Assembly: GCA_003551265.1 (NCBI GenBank)
Contig: PUMG01000165.1
Span: 1-19,399 of the forward strand
Length of the DNA: 19,399 nt
Reading direction: 5' to 3'
DNA from: Halovenus sp.
GTDB lineage: Archaea > Halobacteriota > Halobacteria > Halobacteriales > Haloarculaceae
Numbering within the stretch: the stretch's first letter is position 1; each line of letters opens with the position of its first letter. Below the pieces are notes generated by a model. That model did no database searches. It was not told the DNA's origin and saw only the letters and a program-made list of their open reading frames with translations. The position numbers and the translations under genes were made by a program. Shown one piece after another: positions 7,538-14,232 of the stretch.

Positions 7538-8125
7538 ATGACAGACCGTAGTGCGGCCGTGACACGCGAGACCAAAGAGACCGACATCGACGTCGTTCTC
7601 GCGCTCGACGGCGACGGCGACGCCACCGTGGACACCGGTATCGGTTTTCTCGACCACATGCTCGAATCGTTCGCTACCCACGGCCTGTTCGACCTCACCG
7701 TCCGCTGTGCAGGTGACCTGGAGATAGACGACCACCACACTGTCGAGGACATCGGACTCACGCTGGGAGAAGCGTTCGACGAGGCGCTCGGCGACAGACG
7801 TGGCATCCAGCGCTTCGCCGACCGACAGGTCCCGATGGACGAGGCGCTCGCGGGCGTCGTCGTCGATATTAGCGGTCGCCCCTACTTTGCCTTCGAGGGC
7901 GAGTTCTCACAGGAGTCGGTAGGCGAGATGACAAGTTACATGGCGCGACACTTCCTGCGTTCGCTCGCGACGACGGCCGGACTCACCCTGCACGCCAGCG
8001 TCGACGGTGAAAACGCCCACCACGAGATAGAGGGGCTGTTCAAGGCGCTCGCGCGTGCCCTCGACGATGCAACGCGTCTCGACGAGCGACGGAGCGAGAC
8101 GCCGAGTACGAAAGGCGAGTTGTAA
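7538..8125 (+). CDS. hisB: Imidazoleglycerol-phosphate dehydratase
   Basis: This 195-residue enzyme removes water from imidazole-glycerol phosphate to give imidazole-acetol phosphate, the sixth step of histidine biosynthesis, in the cytoplasm. Family signatures are all present: GFLDHM (residues 36-41), DDHHTVED (64-71) and ENAHHEIE (158-165), which carry the His/Glu residues that bind the two manganese ions. Its length matches the mono-functional dehydratase; there is no fused phosphatase domain as in enterobacteria. The ATG at 7538 is supported by the TATA box 30 nt upstream. No other his gene is visible, so it appears to be a scattered single his gene, as is common in haloarchaea. The next gene encodes an ACT-domain regulator 50 bp downstream with its own promoter. 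Confidence 0.97.
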   Translation: MTDRSAAVTRETKETDIDVVLALDGDGDATVDTGIGFLDHMLESFATHGLFDLTVRCAGDLEIDDHHTVEDIGLTLGEAFDEALGDRRGIQRFADRQVPMDEALAGVVVDISGRPYFAFEGEFSQESVGEMTSYMARHFLRSLATTAGLTLHASVDGENAHHEIEGLFKALARALDDATRLDERRSETPSTKGEL

Positions 8126-8143
8126 ACGCGAGCAACGCGAGTG

Positions 8144-8149
8144 TTTTAT
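8144..8149 (+). promoter_or_regulatory. TATA-like box of the ACT-domain regulator gene
   Basis: The sequence GTGTTTTATGTG (core TTTATG) is centred about 30 nt before the ATG at 8176, correct for a leaderless haloarchaeal promoter located right after the hisB stop codon. Confidence 0.55.
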
Positions 8150-8175
8150 GTGATCTGCCTGTATGATTTCCTGCA

Positions 8176-8679
8176 ATGTTCGACGAGATTATGGCGAAGT
8201 TCGCGGACTCGCCGAGCCAACAGCAAGTCATTCGTCTGTTGCTGGAACGGGGTTTTTCTGTCAACGACGACGGTCGGGTGGTCTCGGGAGGCATCGAAAT
8301 CCCGAACACTGGCATCGCACGGGAGATAGGAGTCGACCGACGGGTCGTCGATACGACAACTGACGCGATTCTCGACGACGACCAGCTCCGTCCGATATTC
8401 CAGAACATCTCGGCGATTCCCAGCCTGATGGACCTCGCGCCGGTGCTCGACCTCACGGTTCTGACGGTAGCTGTCGTCGACGCCGACGAATCGGGACTCG
8501 TCGCCACTGTCACCTCGGAGATTGCGTCACACGACATCTCCATCCGACAGGTCATCAGCGAGGACCCCGAGTTCACCGACAACCCCCGGATGTACGTCAT
8601 CGTCGATGGAGACCTGCCGGGAAAGCTTCTCAACGACATCCGTCACCTGCCGTTCGTCCAGCGCATCAGCGTCGCCTGA
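8176..8679 (+). CDS. HTH-ACT domain regulator of amino-acid metabolism
   Basis: The 167-residue product combines an N-terminal helix-turn-helix-like region (about residues 15-68: QQQVIRLLLERGF followed by NTGIAREIGVDRRVVDTTTDAIL) with a C-terminal ACT domain (about 94-167: LTVLTVAVVDADESGLVATVTSEIASHDISIRQVIS). ACT domains bind amino acids and signal to an attached domain. This architecture matches the archaeal family usually called regulator of amino acid metabolism with ACT domain (COG2150-type). Its position after hisB suggests a role near histidine or general amino-acid control, but the ligand cannot be read from the sequence. The ATG at 8176 is supported by the upstream TATA-like box. 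Confidence 0.85.
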   Translation: MFDEIMAKFADSPSQQQVIRLLLERGFSVNDDGRVVSGGIEIPNTGIAREIGVDRRVVDTTTDAILDDDQLRPIFQNISAIPSLMDLAPVLDLTVLTVAVVDADESGLVATVTSEIASHDISIRQVISEDPEFTDNPRMYVIVDGDLPGKLLNDIRHLPFVQRISVA

Positions 8680-8689
8680 AATCTGTACC

Positions 8690-8695
8690 TTTTAA
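8690..8695 (+). promoter_or_regulatory. TATA box of the 41-residue membrane protein gene
   Basis: TTTTAA in CCTTTTAATCAGG lies 30 nt before the ATG at 8720. It is one of the most AT-rich stretches nearby and fits an archaeal TATA box for a leaderless message. Its presence is the main reason to accept the tiny downstream gene. Confidence 0.6.
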
Positions 8696-8719
8696 TCAGG
8701 GCCGGACAAAACGTCGCCT

Positions 8720-8845
8720 ATGGTACCGCTGTTAACCGACATCGCGTTCGCTGTCTTCGCGGTAGTAATGGTTCTGTTCGTCATCGCAACAGTCGTTTTC
8801 TTCCTCTACGACTCGATTGTCACACTGCTCGAAGGCCGCATCTAG
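8720..8845 (+). CDS. 41-residue single-TM small protein
   Basis: The ATG at 8720 opens a 41-residue frame ending with TAG at 8843-8845. The product starts MVPLLTDIAFAVFAVVMV, continues as an uninterrupted hydrophobic helix (about residues 5-30) and ends with a short YDSIVTLLEGRI tail. No signal cleavage site is evident, so it is probably a one-pass membrane protein. Support comes from the TATA box exactly 30 nt upstream, from an intact frame filling the space between two + strand genes, and from a coherent membrane helix. It has no domain I recognise. It could be a leaderless small protein of the kind often missed in haloarchaeal annotations. Confidence 0.68.
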   Translation: MVPLLTDIAFAVFAVVMVLFVIATVVFFLYDSIVTLLEGRI

Positions 8846-8907
8846 ACCGACAGACCACCGAAGATGGGGACGAAACTGACATCACGACAGCCAGCCAACC
8901 CGGAGCA

Positions 8908-9519
8908 GTGAGCGAGACGTATCGCACCGTTGCTGGCCGCGGACAGGCACGCTTCGAGATTCGTGGCTCCGTGTTCATCGGCCACGTAGACACAGCGGAG
9001 ACGCTCGAGGACGCGGAGATGTGTATCGACGCTATCAGCACCGAGTACGCTGATGCAACACACAACGTTCCAGCCTATCGGGTGCGCGCTGACCCGCTGC
9101 GCGAGTACGCCGACGACGCAGGCGAACCGGGTGGCAGCGCAGGCAAACCCGCACTCAACGTCCTCCAGCAGGAGTCTGTCGAGAACGTCGTCGCCGTCGT
9201 CACCCGCTACTACGGCGGAACGAACCTCGGTGTCGGCGGTCTCGCGCGCTCGTACTCGCGCGCTGTCAAAGACGCCCTCGACGATGCTGGTATCACTGAA
9301 CGCCGCCCTCACGAACGGTTCACAGTCGCCGTCGAGTACGATGACTCGGGTACCGTGCGTGCGATTTTGGAGAGTGCAGCAGTCGAGTTCGAAGCCACGT
9401 ACGAGGCCGACGTTCGTTTCGCCGTCCGCGTCCCACAATCTGCGGCATCCGAACTGCGCGACCGCCTCCGGAGCGCCACCAGCGGCCGGGTCGAGTTCCC
9501 GGGAAGAGAGGCTGACTGA
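8908..9519 (+). CDS. YigZ/IMPACT family protein (UPF0029)
   Basis: The 203-residue protein starts with GTG at 8908 (MSETYRTVAGRGQ). A GGAG at 8902-8905 is close to the start. The family signature is clear: YADDAGEPGGSAGKPALNVL (residues 67-86) followed by VVTRYYGGTNLGVGGLARSY (97-116), then a C-terminal ferredoxin-like domain (about 137-200). Bacterial YigZ and eukaryotic IMPACT share the N-terminal fold. IMPACT controls GCN2 signalling, but the prokaryotic role is not established and is thought to involve nucleic acid or ribosome-related binding. Length is normal for the family. It follows the 41-residue gene by 62 bp, and convergent alaX lies beyond a 258-bp gap. Confidence 0.93.
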   Translation: MSETYRTVAGRGQARFEIRGSVFIGHVDTAETLEDAEMCIDAISTEYADATHNVPAYRVRADPLREYADDAGEPGGSAGKPALNVLQQESVENVVAVVTRYYGGTNLGVGGLARSYSRAVKDALDDAGITERRPHERFTVAVEYDDSGTVRAILESAAVEFEATYEADVRFAVRVPQSAASELRDRLRSATSGRVEFPGREAD

Positions 9520-9777
9520 CCTGCTTTTCGACTGGAACTCCTCACGTGACAGACAAGCGTAACGTGAACCCTCTTCGGCGGCGGTATCTATCGATTCGTG
9601 AGAGAGTCACCAGCCGGTTACCCGGACACGGTTCGACGTCTGACGTTCAATCCAGATTCCGACTGTTGAAAGAAGATCTCTCCTGAGGCTGTGTATTGGT
9701 GAAAAACCAGCAAGAGCGGTCGTTCTCCACCTGAAGAGAAGGGGTACGACGGTCGTCGATATCGATGATACCTTCGG
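9520..9777. other. Convergent intergenic region, no gene recognised
   Basis: These 258 bp separate the ends of the YigZ-family gene (+) and the alanyl-tRNA editing gene (-). I see no convincing coding frame. A near-palindrome CGTCGATATCGATG (9754-9767) sits just after the minus-strand stop, and a CTTTTC run at about 9523-9528 follows the plus-strand stop; either could contribute to termination, with low confidence. An imperfect inverted pair, GGTATCTATCGAT near 9582 and ATCGATGATACC near 9761, flanks the central portion. Confidence 0.4.
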
Positions 9778-10989
9778 TCAGTTACGGAGAAACGCGACGA
9801 TTTCGTCGCCGTCGGCTCCGAGACCGCCACCCTGTGCGACAGTCGGACTGCCGCCGCCACCGCCACCGAACTCGTCGGTCACGTCGTCGACGACGTCACC
9901 CGCATCGGCGCTGCCGGTGGTCGCAACCGCGAGGTACTGACCATCCTCGTCGACGAGTGCAGCCACGTCAGTGCCGTCTCCGACTGCGTCCTGTGCCCGG
10001 TCTGCAAGGGCGTTCGCGTCGAGACCGGAGACCGTGCCAACGAGCCAGGTTGCGCCGTCTCGCTCGAAAGTCTCCTCCGACAACTCGGCGAGTCGCGCCT
10101 CGACCAGTTCAGCCTTGATGTCATCGAGTTCAGCCCTGAGGTCGGCGTTTTCGGCCTGCAGACGGGACACCGCGTCGGGGAGGTCGGAGAGACCAGTTTC
10201 GAGGCTGCCGGCGGCCTCCATCGCCAGCGTTCGGTCGGTTGCACGGGCTTCGATCGCTCGATACCCGACAGCGAACTCGACGCGCGTCATTCCCTCGCCG
10301 GGGTTCGACCGGTCGAGGACAGTCACCGGGCCAATCTCGCGGGTGTTGTGGACGTGTGTTCCGCCACAGGCCGCGACGTCCCAGTCCTCAACAGTCACAA
10401 CCCGGACGGTCTCGCCGTCGAGACCCTCCTCTGTTTTCGTGTTGAACGCAATCTCCTCACGCGCGAGCGCCTCCTCCTGTGCCATCGTCTCCCAGGTGAC
10501 GTCTCTGGACTCCCAGACGGCCTGGTTCGTCAGCCGTTCGAGTGCGACCAGCGTCGAGTCGTCAATCTCCGTCGGTGTGGTGAAATCAACGCGAACTTTC
10601 CCCTCGGCACTCGGCTCGCCACCCGCCGGTGCACTGATGTCGAACCCACCGTAGCCGAGGTCGTCGAGGAGCTGTCGCCCTGCACCATAGAGGATGTGGC
10701 TCGCAGTGTGTGCACGCATGCAGTACGTCCGAAACGTCGGATCGACCGCTGCCTCGACGAGGTCTCCCGCGGTGAAGTCTGGTTCACTGTCGAGATGGTG
10801 AACGACTGCTCCATCGCTGTATTGCACGTCGGTGACAGTCGTCCCTCCGAGTGTGCCTCTGTCTGCGGGTTGACCACCGCCTTCGGCGTAGAAGTACGTC
10901 TCCTCCAGAACGACCTCGGTCCCATCAACAGCACTGACGGTCGCCTCGAACGTCCACTGGTACGGCTCTTCGGATGCGAGTGATTTCAT
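9778..10989 (-). CDS. alaX: Alanyl-tRNA editing protein AlaX, long form (AlaX-L) with DHHA1 domain
   Basis: The 403-residue protein is a free-standing editing hydrolase that removes Ser or Gly wrongly attached to tRNA-Ala. Domains in order are an N-terminal beta-barrel with AEGGGQPADRG (residues 35-45), the zinc/catalytic editing core with HTASH (His94, His98) and CGGTH (Cys208, His212), a coiled-coil connector (about 272-305), and a C-terminal DHHA1 domain ending GGGGGGSPTVAQGGG (375-389). This is the AlaX-L layout. I choose the ATG at 10989 because the following residues (MKSLASEEPYQWTFEATV) begin the domain and a T-run lies 26-31 nt upstream. An ATG at 11037 would only add a hydrophobic, non-family extension. 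AlaRS itself is not in the window. Confidence 0.93.
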   Translation of the reverse strand: MKSLASEEPYQWTFEATVSAVDGTEVVLEETYFYAEGGGQPADRGTLGGTTVTDVQYSDGAVVHHLDSEPDFTAGDLVEAAVDPTFRTYCMRAHTASHILYGAGRQLLDDLGYGGFDISAPAGGEPSAEGKVRVDFTTPTEIDDSTLVALERLTNQAVWESRDVTWETMAQEEALAREEIAFNTKTEEGLDGETVRVVTVEDWDVAACGGTHVHNTREIGPVTVLDRSNPGEGMTRVEFAVGYRAIEARATDRTLAMEAAGSLETGLSDLPDAVSRLQAENADLRAELDDIKAELVEARLAELSEETFERDGATWLVGTVSGLDANALADRAQDAVGDGTDVAALVDEDGQYLAVATTGSADAGDVVDDVTDEFGGGGGGSPTVAQGGGLGADGDEIVAFLRN

Positions 10990-11067
10990 GAGAAACTCTG
11001 AGTAGAGCAGCGCGAAAAAACTCCCGGAAAGAATCACGACCGGCCCTCTCAGAGCGGTTGAGCCGTG

Positions 11068-11538
11068 TTACGGCCGGTTCCCCGGACTGAGCGGTTCGGG
11101 AAACGTGATAGTCGCCGTGTCGAGCGGTGTACCGTCCTCGTACGGCACTTCCGGTTCGTCGTCTCCTTTGAAGAGGACTGCACGGAGGTCGTACTCTCCC
11201 TCTTCGAGTGCCGAGACAGCGACACGGAGGTTTCTGAACCGCCCAGCCGGGCGTCTCCGGATACTCATCCCGATTATTTCGTCACCGATTGTCTCGTCGT
11301 CATCCCCCTGGATTACCACCCATCCCCCATCTGGCATGAATACATTCTCTGTCTGGACTGCACCTTCTAGCGGTCCGGGGTTGTCCGGACCGACGAACGC
11401 CTCGCCGTCAGGGAACTCGATTGATGGGTCGTCACCTGGCGGTCCTCGACCGGCGACGGTCGCCGTCGAAGCGAAACCGCCAAGCGCGAGTGCGACTCCC
11501 CCGACGAACGTTCGGCGTGATGTCTCTGTTTGTCTCAT
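11068..11538 (-). CDS. Tat-exported small beta-rich protein
   Basis: The 156-residue precursor has a twin-arginine signal peptide: MRQTETSRRTFVGG with the RR pair at residues 8-9, a hydrophobic core (GGVALALGGFAST) and a probable cleavage site after about residue 29. No lipobox Cys is seen, so the product is released or loosely surface-bound. The mature part contains TENVFMPDGGWVVIQGDDD and LRVAVSALEEGEYDLRAVLF, an arrangement reminiscent of the haloarchaeal DUF7282-type extracellular beta-sandwich. That family link is from memory and is moderate at best. The gene lies 94 bp downstream of the deaminase gene on the same strand, and its own upstream region carries a perfect GGACAG-TAG-CTGTCC palindrome, which suggests separate control. 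Confidence 0.82.
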   Translation of the reverse strand: MRQTETSRRTFVGGVALALGGFASTATVAGRGPPGDDPSIEFPDGEAFVGPDNPGPLEGAVQTENVFMPDGGWVVIQGDDDETIGDEIIGMSIRRRPAGRFRNLRVAVSALEEGEYDLRAVLFKGDDEPEVPYEDGTPLDTATITFPEPLSPGNRP

Positions 11539-11556
11539 GGTTGTGGGGTCTGGAAT

Positions 11557-11571
11557 GGACAGTAGCTGTCC
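11557..11571. promoter_or_regulatory. Perfect 6-3-6 palindrome upstream of the Tat-exported protein gene
   Basis: GGACAG-TAG-CTGTCC lies 19-33 nt before the ATG at 11538 of the minus-strand gene. A TATA-like TACTAATC (complement of 11573-11580) is just upstream of it, and a second one (TTTATC, complement of 11597-11602) lies farther out. The palindrome would then overlap the transcription start or early leader, a typical place for a repressor site. Function is inferred from symmetry and position only. Confidence 0.4.
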
Positions 11572-11632
11572 GATTAGTACGATTCCCTGCGGGATAGATA
11601 AAGATACGGGTCAGTTGCCTGCACGATTGATT

Positions 11633-12088
11633 TCAGAGATAGAACTCTTGGTGGACGCCCAGTCCCTCGGCTTCGAGGATGGGACCGTCGACAGCCGTGG
11701 AGCCTCCTTTGCGTTCGATAATCTCTTCACAGGAAACACCGCTATTTGTTTTCCCACGCAGGTCTGCAAGCGAACGTCCGGAGACGCTGAATACAACTCG
11801 ATTCAACCCCGCGTAGTGGACAGCAGTTGCACACATCTCACATGGCTCCGTGCTGGTGTACATCGTACACGTTCTGCGTTCATCAGCGTCGAGTTCCCGG
11901 GATGCCCAGCGTACAAGTTTGAGTTCGGGGTGGGCGGTGATGTCGTCATCCGTCCGTGTCGTGTTCTTCGACCGTTTGACGACTGCGTCATCGACGACGA
12001 GCAACGAGCCAAACGGCGTGTTCCCGTCGGAAACTGCATCGCGTGCCAGGTCGAGAGCCTCCCGGATGTACTCCTCGTCTGTGCTCAT
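11633..12088 (-). CDS. Cytidine/guanine deaminase-like nucleoside deaminase
   Basis: The product of 151 residues belongs to the zinc-dependent cytidine-deaminase superfamily. The zinc and proton-shuttle motifs are complete: ITAHPELKL (His53, Glu55) and STEPCEMC (Cys83, Cys86). It hydrolytically deaminates a base or nucleoside; the His-Pro-Glu form of the first motif and the length fit the guanine/nucleoside deaminase branch (GuaD-like) better than tRNA-editing TadA, but the substrate cannot be fixed from sequence. I choose the ATG at 12088 (MSTDEEYIREALDLARDAV) since the domain begins there and an A/T-rich element sits about 25 nt upstream. An ATG at 12112 would add eight residues. The gene follows the ABC permease by 56 bp on the same strand. 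Confidence 0.88.
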   Translation of the reverse strand: MSTDEEYIREALDLARDAVSDGNTPFGSLLVVDDAVVKRSKNTTRTDDDITAHPELKLVRWASRELDADERRTCTMYTSTEPCEMCATAVHYAGLNRVVFSVSGRSLADLRGKTNSGVSCEEIIERKGGSTAVDGPILEAEGLGVHQEFYL

Positions 12089-12144
12089 ACCGGTGAATTT
12101 GGGCAGTGGCATACTTTTGTCCGTCGGCTCTCGATGTCTGGAAA

Positions 12145-13434
12145 CTATCCGCGCAGAGCTTCGACAGGGCGTTCGCTCGCAGCGTTCCAGGCAGGGTAGA
12201 GACCGCTGACGAGTGCGACGAAGATGCCAAAGAGAAGCCCACCGACGAGGAAGGCGGCGTTCTGCCAGACGAGGACGACGTCGAGACCGACCGGCGTGAA
12301 ATACCAGAGCGCCGTCGCTGCCAGCCCCGAGAGCACCGCTCCGAAGACACCACCAGCGGCACCGAGCAGTGCGGCCTCGGCGAGCAGGAGTTTCAGCACG
12401 TCTTCCCGGTGGATACCCACAGCGCGCATGACACCAATCTCGCCACGACGTTCGGCGGTCGACATGAGCATCAGGTTGAAGATGCTCACCCCTGCAACGA
12501 CGAGTGAGACCCCCCCGAGCGCGATGAGGAACCGATTCAAGAGCGTGAAGAACTCGGCGATGGTGTCCAGAATCTCTGAGAGTTCGAAGATGTCGACCTC
12601 CTCGGCTCTGACGTTGAGCGTCTCCTCGATATCTTCGCTGGCCGTGGTCGCAGCTTCGGGGGAGTCGGCTACCAGCACGGCCTGGTCGAACTCCCCGCCG
12701 AAGGCCCGCTCGGGCAGAACGACCGCGTTGTCGGGCTGGATGGGCGTAATATCTTCACCTTCAGCCATCACGCTCACGACGCGATACTGCTGGCCGTCGA
12801 CGGAGATTGCGCCGCCACGTTCGATACCGAGTGAGTCAGCAACGCTCGCACCGACGAGTGCACCGTCACGATGCTGGACCGGGAGGTCACCATCAGCGCC
12901 CTCGAACAGCAGCCCGGGTCGCTCGGTGCCGTACACCTGGATAGCCGTCGTTTCCTGTCCTGCCTGAGCAACGGCGTCACCGACGTGTAACGGGACGAGT
13001 TCACCCTGGCCCGTCGAGATGCGCTCGAGTATCTCGAGTTGCTGTGGGGTGAGTTCGTCAGCCTGTGTCTCGGCCGCTGGCGAGACGATGACCTGGTTTC
13101 CGATGCCACCCAGTTCCTGAGTCGCCGACAGCTGCAAAACGGTGCCGAACACCCCGAGTACCACCACGGTGAAGATACCGATACAGATACCGAGGGCGGC
13201 GAGCGCCGACCGTGTCCGGTTGCGACGCAGGTTGCGCCAGGCCAGCGCCACCGCCGGGACTCGCCACAGGACGCCGGTTAACCCAGTCGCCGATTCGGGT
13301 CTGTCCGCCTGTGGAAACGGCTGTGCTGTCGAAGGCAACTGCTCGTCGTCTCGTCCGCCATCAGTTCGGGCCAGACGCTCACGTTCCAGCCGAGACGGGC
13401 GGTCTGCGGAATCCGGTGGCCGTTCAGGTCGCAT
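12145..13434 (-). CDS. MacB/FtsX-type ABC transporter permease
   Basis: The 429-residue membrane protein starts with an unusual hydrophilic extension of about 60 residues rich in Arg, Pro, Asp and Glu. It then follows the MacB/FtsX plan: first helix at about 76-100 (SALAALGICIGIFTVVVLGV), a large extracellular MacB-type periplasmic-core-like domain (about 105-275), and three C-terminal helices (about 290-312, 338-367, 377-405) with the FtsX hallmark ERRGEIGVMRAVGIHREDV between them. Members work as dimers with a LolD/MacB ATPase as mechanotransmission or export machines for lipoproteins, peptides or envelope factors. The ATG at 13434 overlaps the end of the ATPase gene by 11 bp, so the two are translated as a coupled pair. 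Substrate is unknown. Confidence 0.92.
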   Translation of the reverse strand: MRPERPPDSADRPSRLERERLARTDGGRDDEQLPSTAQPFPQADRPESATGLTGVLWRVPAVALAWRNLRRNRTRSALAALGICIGIFTVVVLGVFGTVLQLSATQELGGIGNQVIVSPAAETQADELTPQQLEILERISTGQGELVPLHVGDAVAQAGQETTAIQVYGTERPGLLFEGADGDLPVQHRDGALVGASVADSLGIERGGAISVDGQQYRVVSVMAEGEDITPIQPDNAVVLPERAFGGEFDQAVLVADSPEAATTASEDIEETLNVRAEEVDIFELSEILDTIAEFFTLLNRFLIALGGVSLVVAGVSIFNLMLMSTAERRGEIGVMRAVGIHREDVLKLLLAEAALLGAAGGVFGAVLSGLAATALWYFTPVGLDVVLVWQNAAFLVGGLLFGIFVALVSGLYPAWNAASERPVEALRG

Positions 13435-14230
13435 ACCCCGACCCTCCCCGCTCACCGGATGAGAGTTCGCCGTCGACGAGTCTGACTGTCCGGTCCGCGT
13501 AGGTCGTGACGAGTTCGTCGTGTGTGACTGCGATGAGTGCAACACCACGGTCACAGATGGCGCTGAACGTCTCGAGGATCGTCGTTCCGGTGTCACGGTC
13601 GAGATTACCGGTCGGTTCGTCGGCGAGAACGACCGCTGGTTCGTTTATCAACGCACGTGCGATGGCAACGCGCTGTTTCTGTCCGCCGGAGAGTTCATCC
13701 GGCGTGTGCTCGAGACGGTCACCGAGACCGACCTGTCGCAGCAACGAGACCGCGCGGTCGGAAACGTTCCCCGGTTCGAACGCAGTCGGAAGCGTGACGT
13801 TCTCGACGGCAGTCAGCGTCGGCAGAAGGTGAAAGTCCTGGAAAACGAACCCCACGTATTCACGACGCAGGTCTGTCAACTCTGCTGGCGACCGGTCGGT
13901 GACGTCTGTCCCCGAGAGCCGAACCGTTCCTTCCGTCGGCCCGTCCAGCAGTCCGAGTACGTTCAGCATCGTCGACTTGCCGCTGCCGCTTGGTCCAACC
14001 ACGGCGACAAACTCGCCACGCCCGACCGACAGCGAGACATCGTCGAGTGCTGTGACCGTCTCGGCACCGTGGTAGCGTTTCGTCACTGACTCGACCTCGA
14101 TTGCTGGTATCGACTCATCTTCGAGTGGCGATGTCGACTCATCTTCGAGTGGCGATGTCGACTCCTCTCCGAGTGCGGAGGGAGACCCGTCCTCTGAAGA
14201 ACTTTCCTGGTTCGTAACGTCCTGACTCAT
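13424..14230 (-). CDS. LolD/MacB-type ABC transporter ATPase
   Basis: The 268-residue ATPase partners the downstream permease. All nucleotide-binding motifs are intact: Walker A GPSGSGKST (79-87), Q-loop Gln131 (FVFQDFHLLPTLT), signature LSGGQKQR (180-187), Walker B VVLADEPTGNLD (200-211) and H-loop His237. The start is ATG 14230, two bases after the TGA of the surface-protein gene. The first 48 residues precede the ABC fold and are acidic low-complexity sequence containing a tandem repeat of STSPLEDE, encoded by a perfect 24-bp DNA duplication. An ATG farther upstream at 14317 would overlap the previous gene and is rejected. Substrate cannot be predicted from the ATPase. Confidence 0.95.
   Translation of the reverse strand: MSQDVTNQESSSEDGSPSALGEESTSPLEDESTSPLEDESIPAIEVESVTKRYHGAETVTALDDVSLSVGRGEFVAVVGPSGSGKSTMLNVLGLLDGPTEGTVRLSGTDVTDRSPAELTDLRREYVGFVFQDFHLLPTLTAVENVTLPTAFEPGNVSDRAVSLLRQVGLGDRLEHTPDELSGGQKQRVAIARALINEPAVVLADEPTGNLDRDTGTTILETFSAICDRGVALIAVTHDELVTTYADRTVRLVDGELSSGERGGSGYAT
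14111..14182. repeat. 24-bp tandem repeat, two perfect copies plus a degenerate third
   Basis: Copies at 14111-14134 and 14135-14158 are identical (begin CGACTCATCTTCGAG), and 14159-14182 is a diverged third copy. The unit is a multiple of three and stays in frame, encoding the acidic octapeptide STSPLEDE in the N-terminal tail of the ABC ATPase. The perfect identity of two units suggests recent duplication by slippage. Confidence 0.9.
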
Positions 14231-14232
14231 CG

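Noticed and set aside
9618..9866. An 82-codon minus-strand frame in the YigZ-alaX gap.
   Set aside because: It overlaps the 3' end of alaX in another frame, is basic rather than acidic, and lacks any promoter or domain.
10990..11037. N-terminal extension of AlaX from an ATG at 11037.
   Set aside because: The added residues are not part of the AlaX fold, and the T-run at 11015-11020 is placed for a transcript that starts at the ATG at 10989.
11105..12199. A 364-codon + strand open frame across the Tat protein and deaminase genes.
   Set aside because: It crosses two genes with clear motifs on the other strand as well as their intergenic region, and its translation shows no coherent composition.
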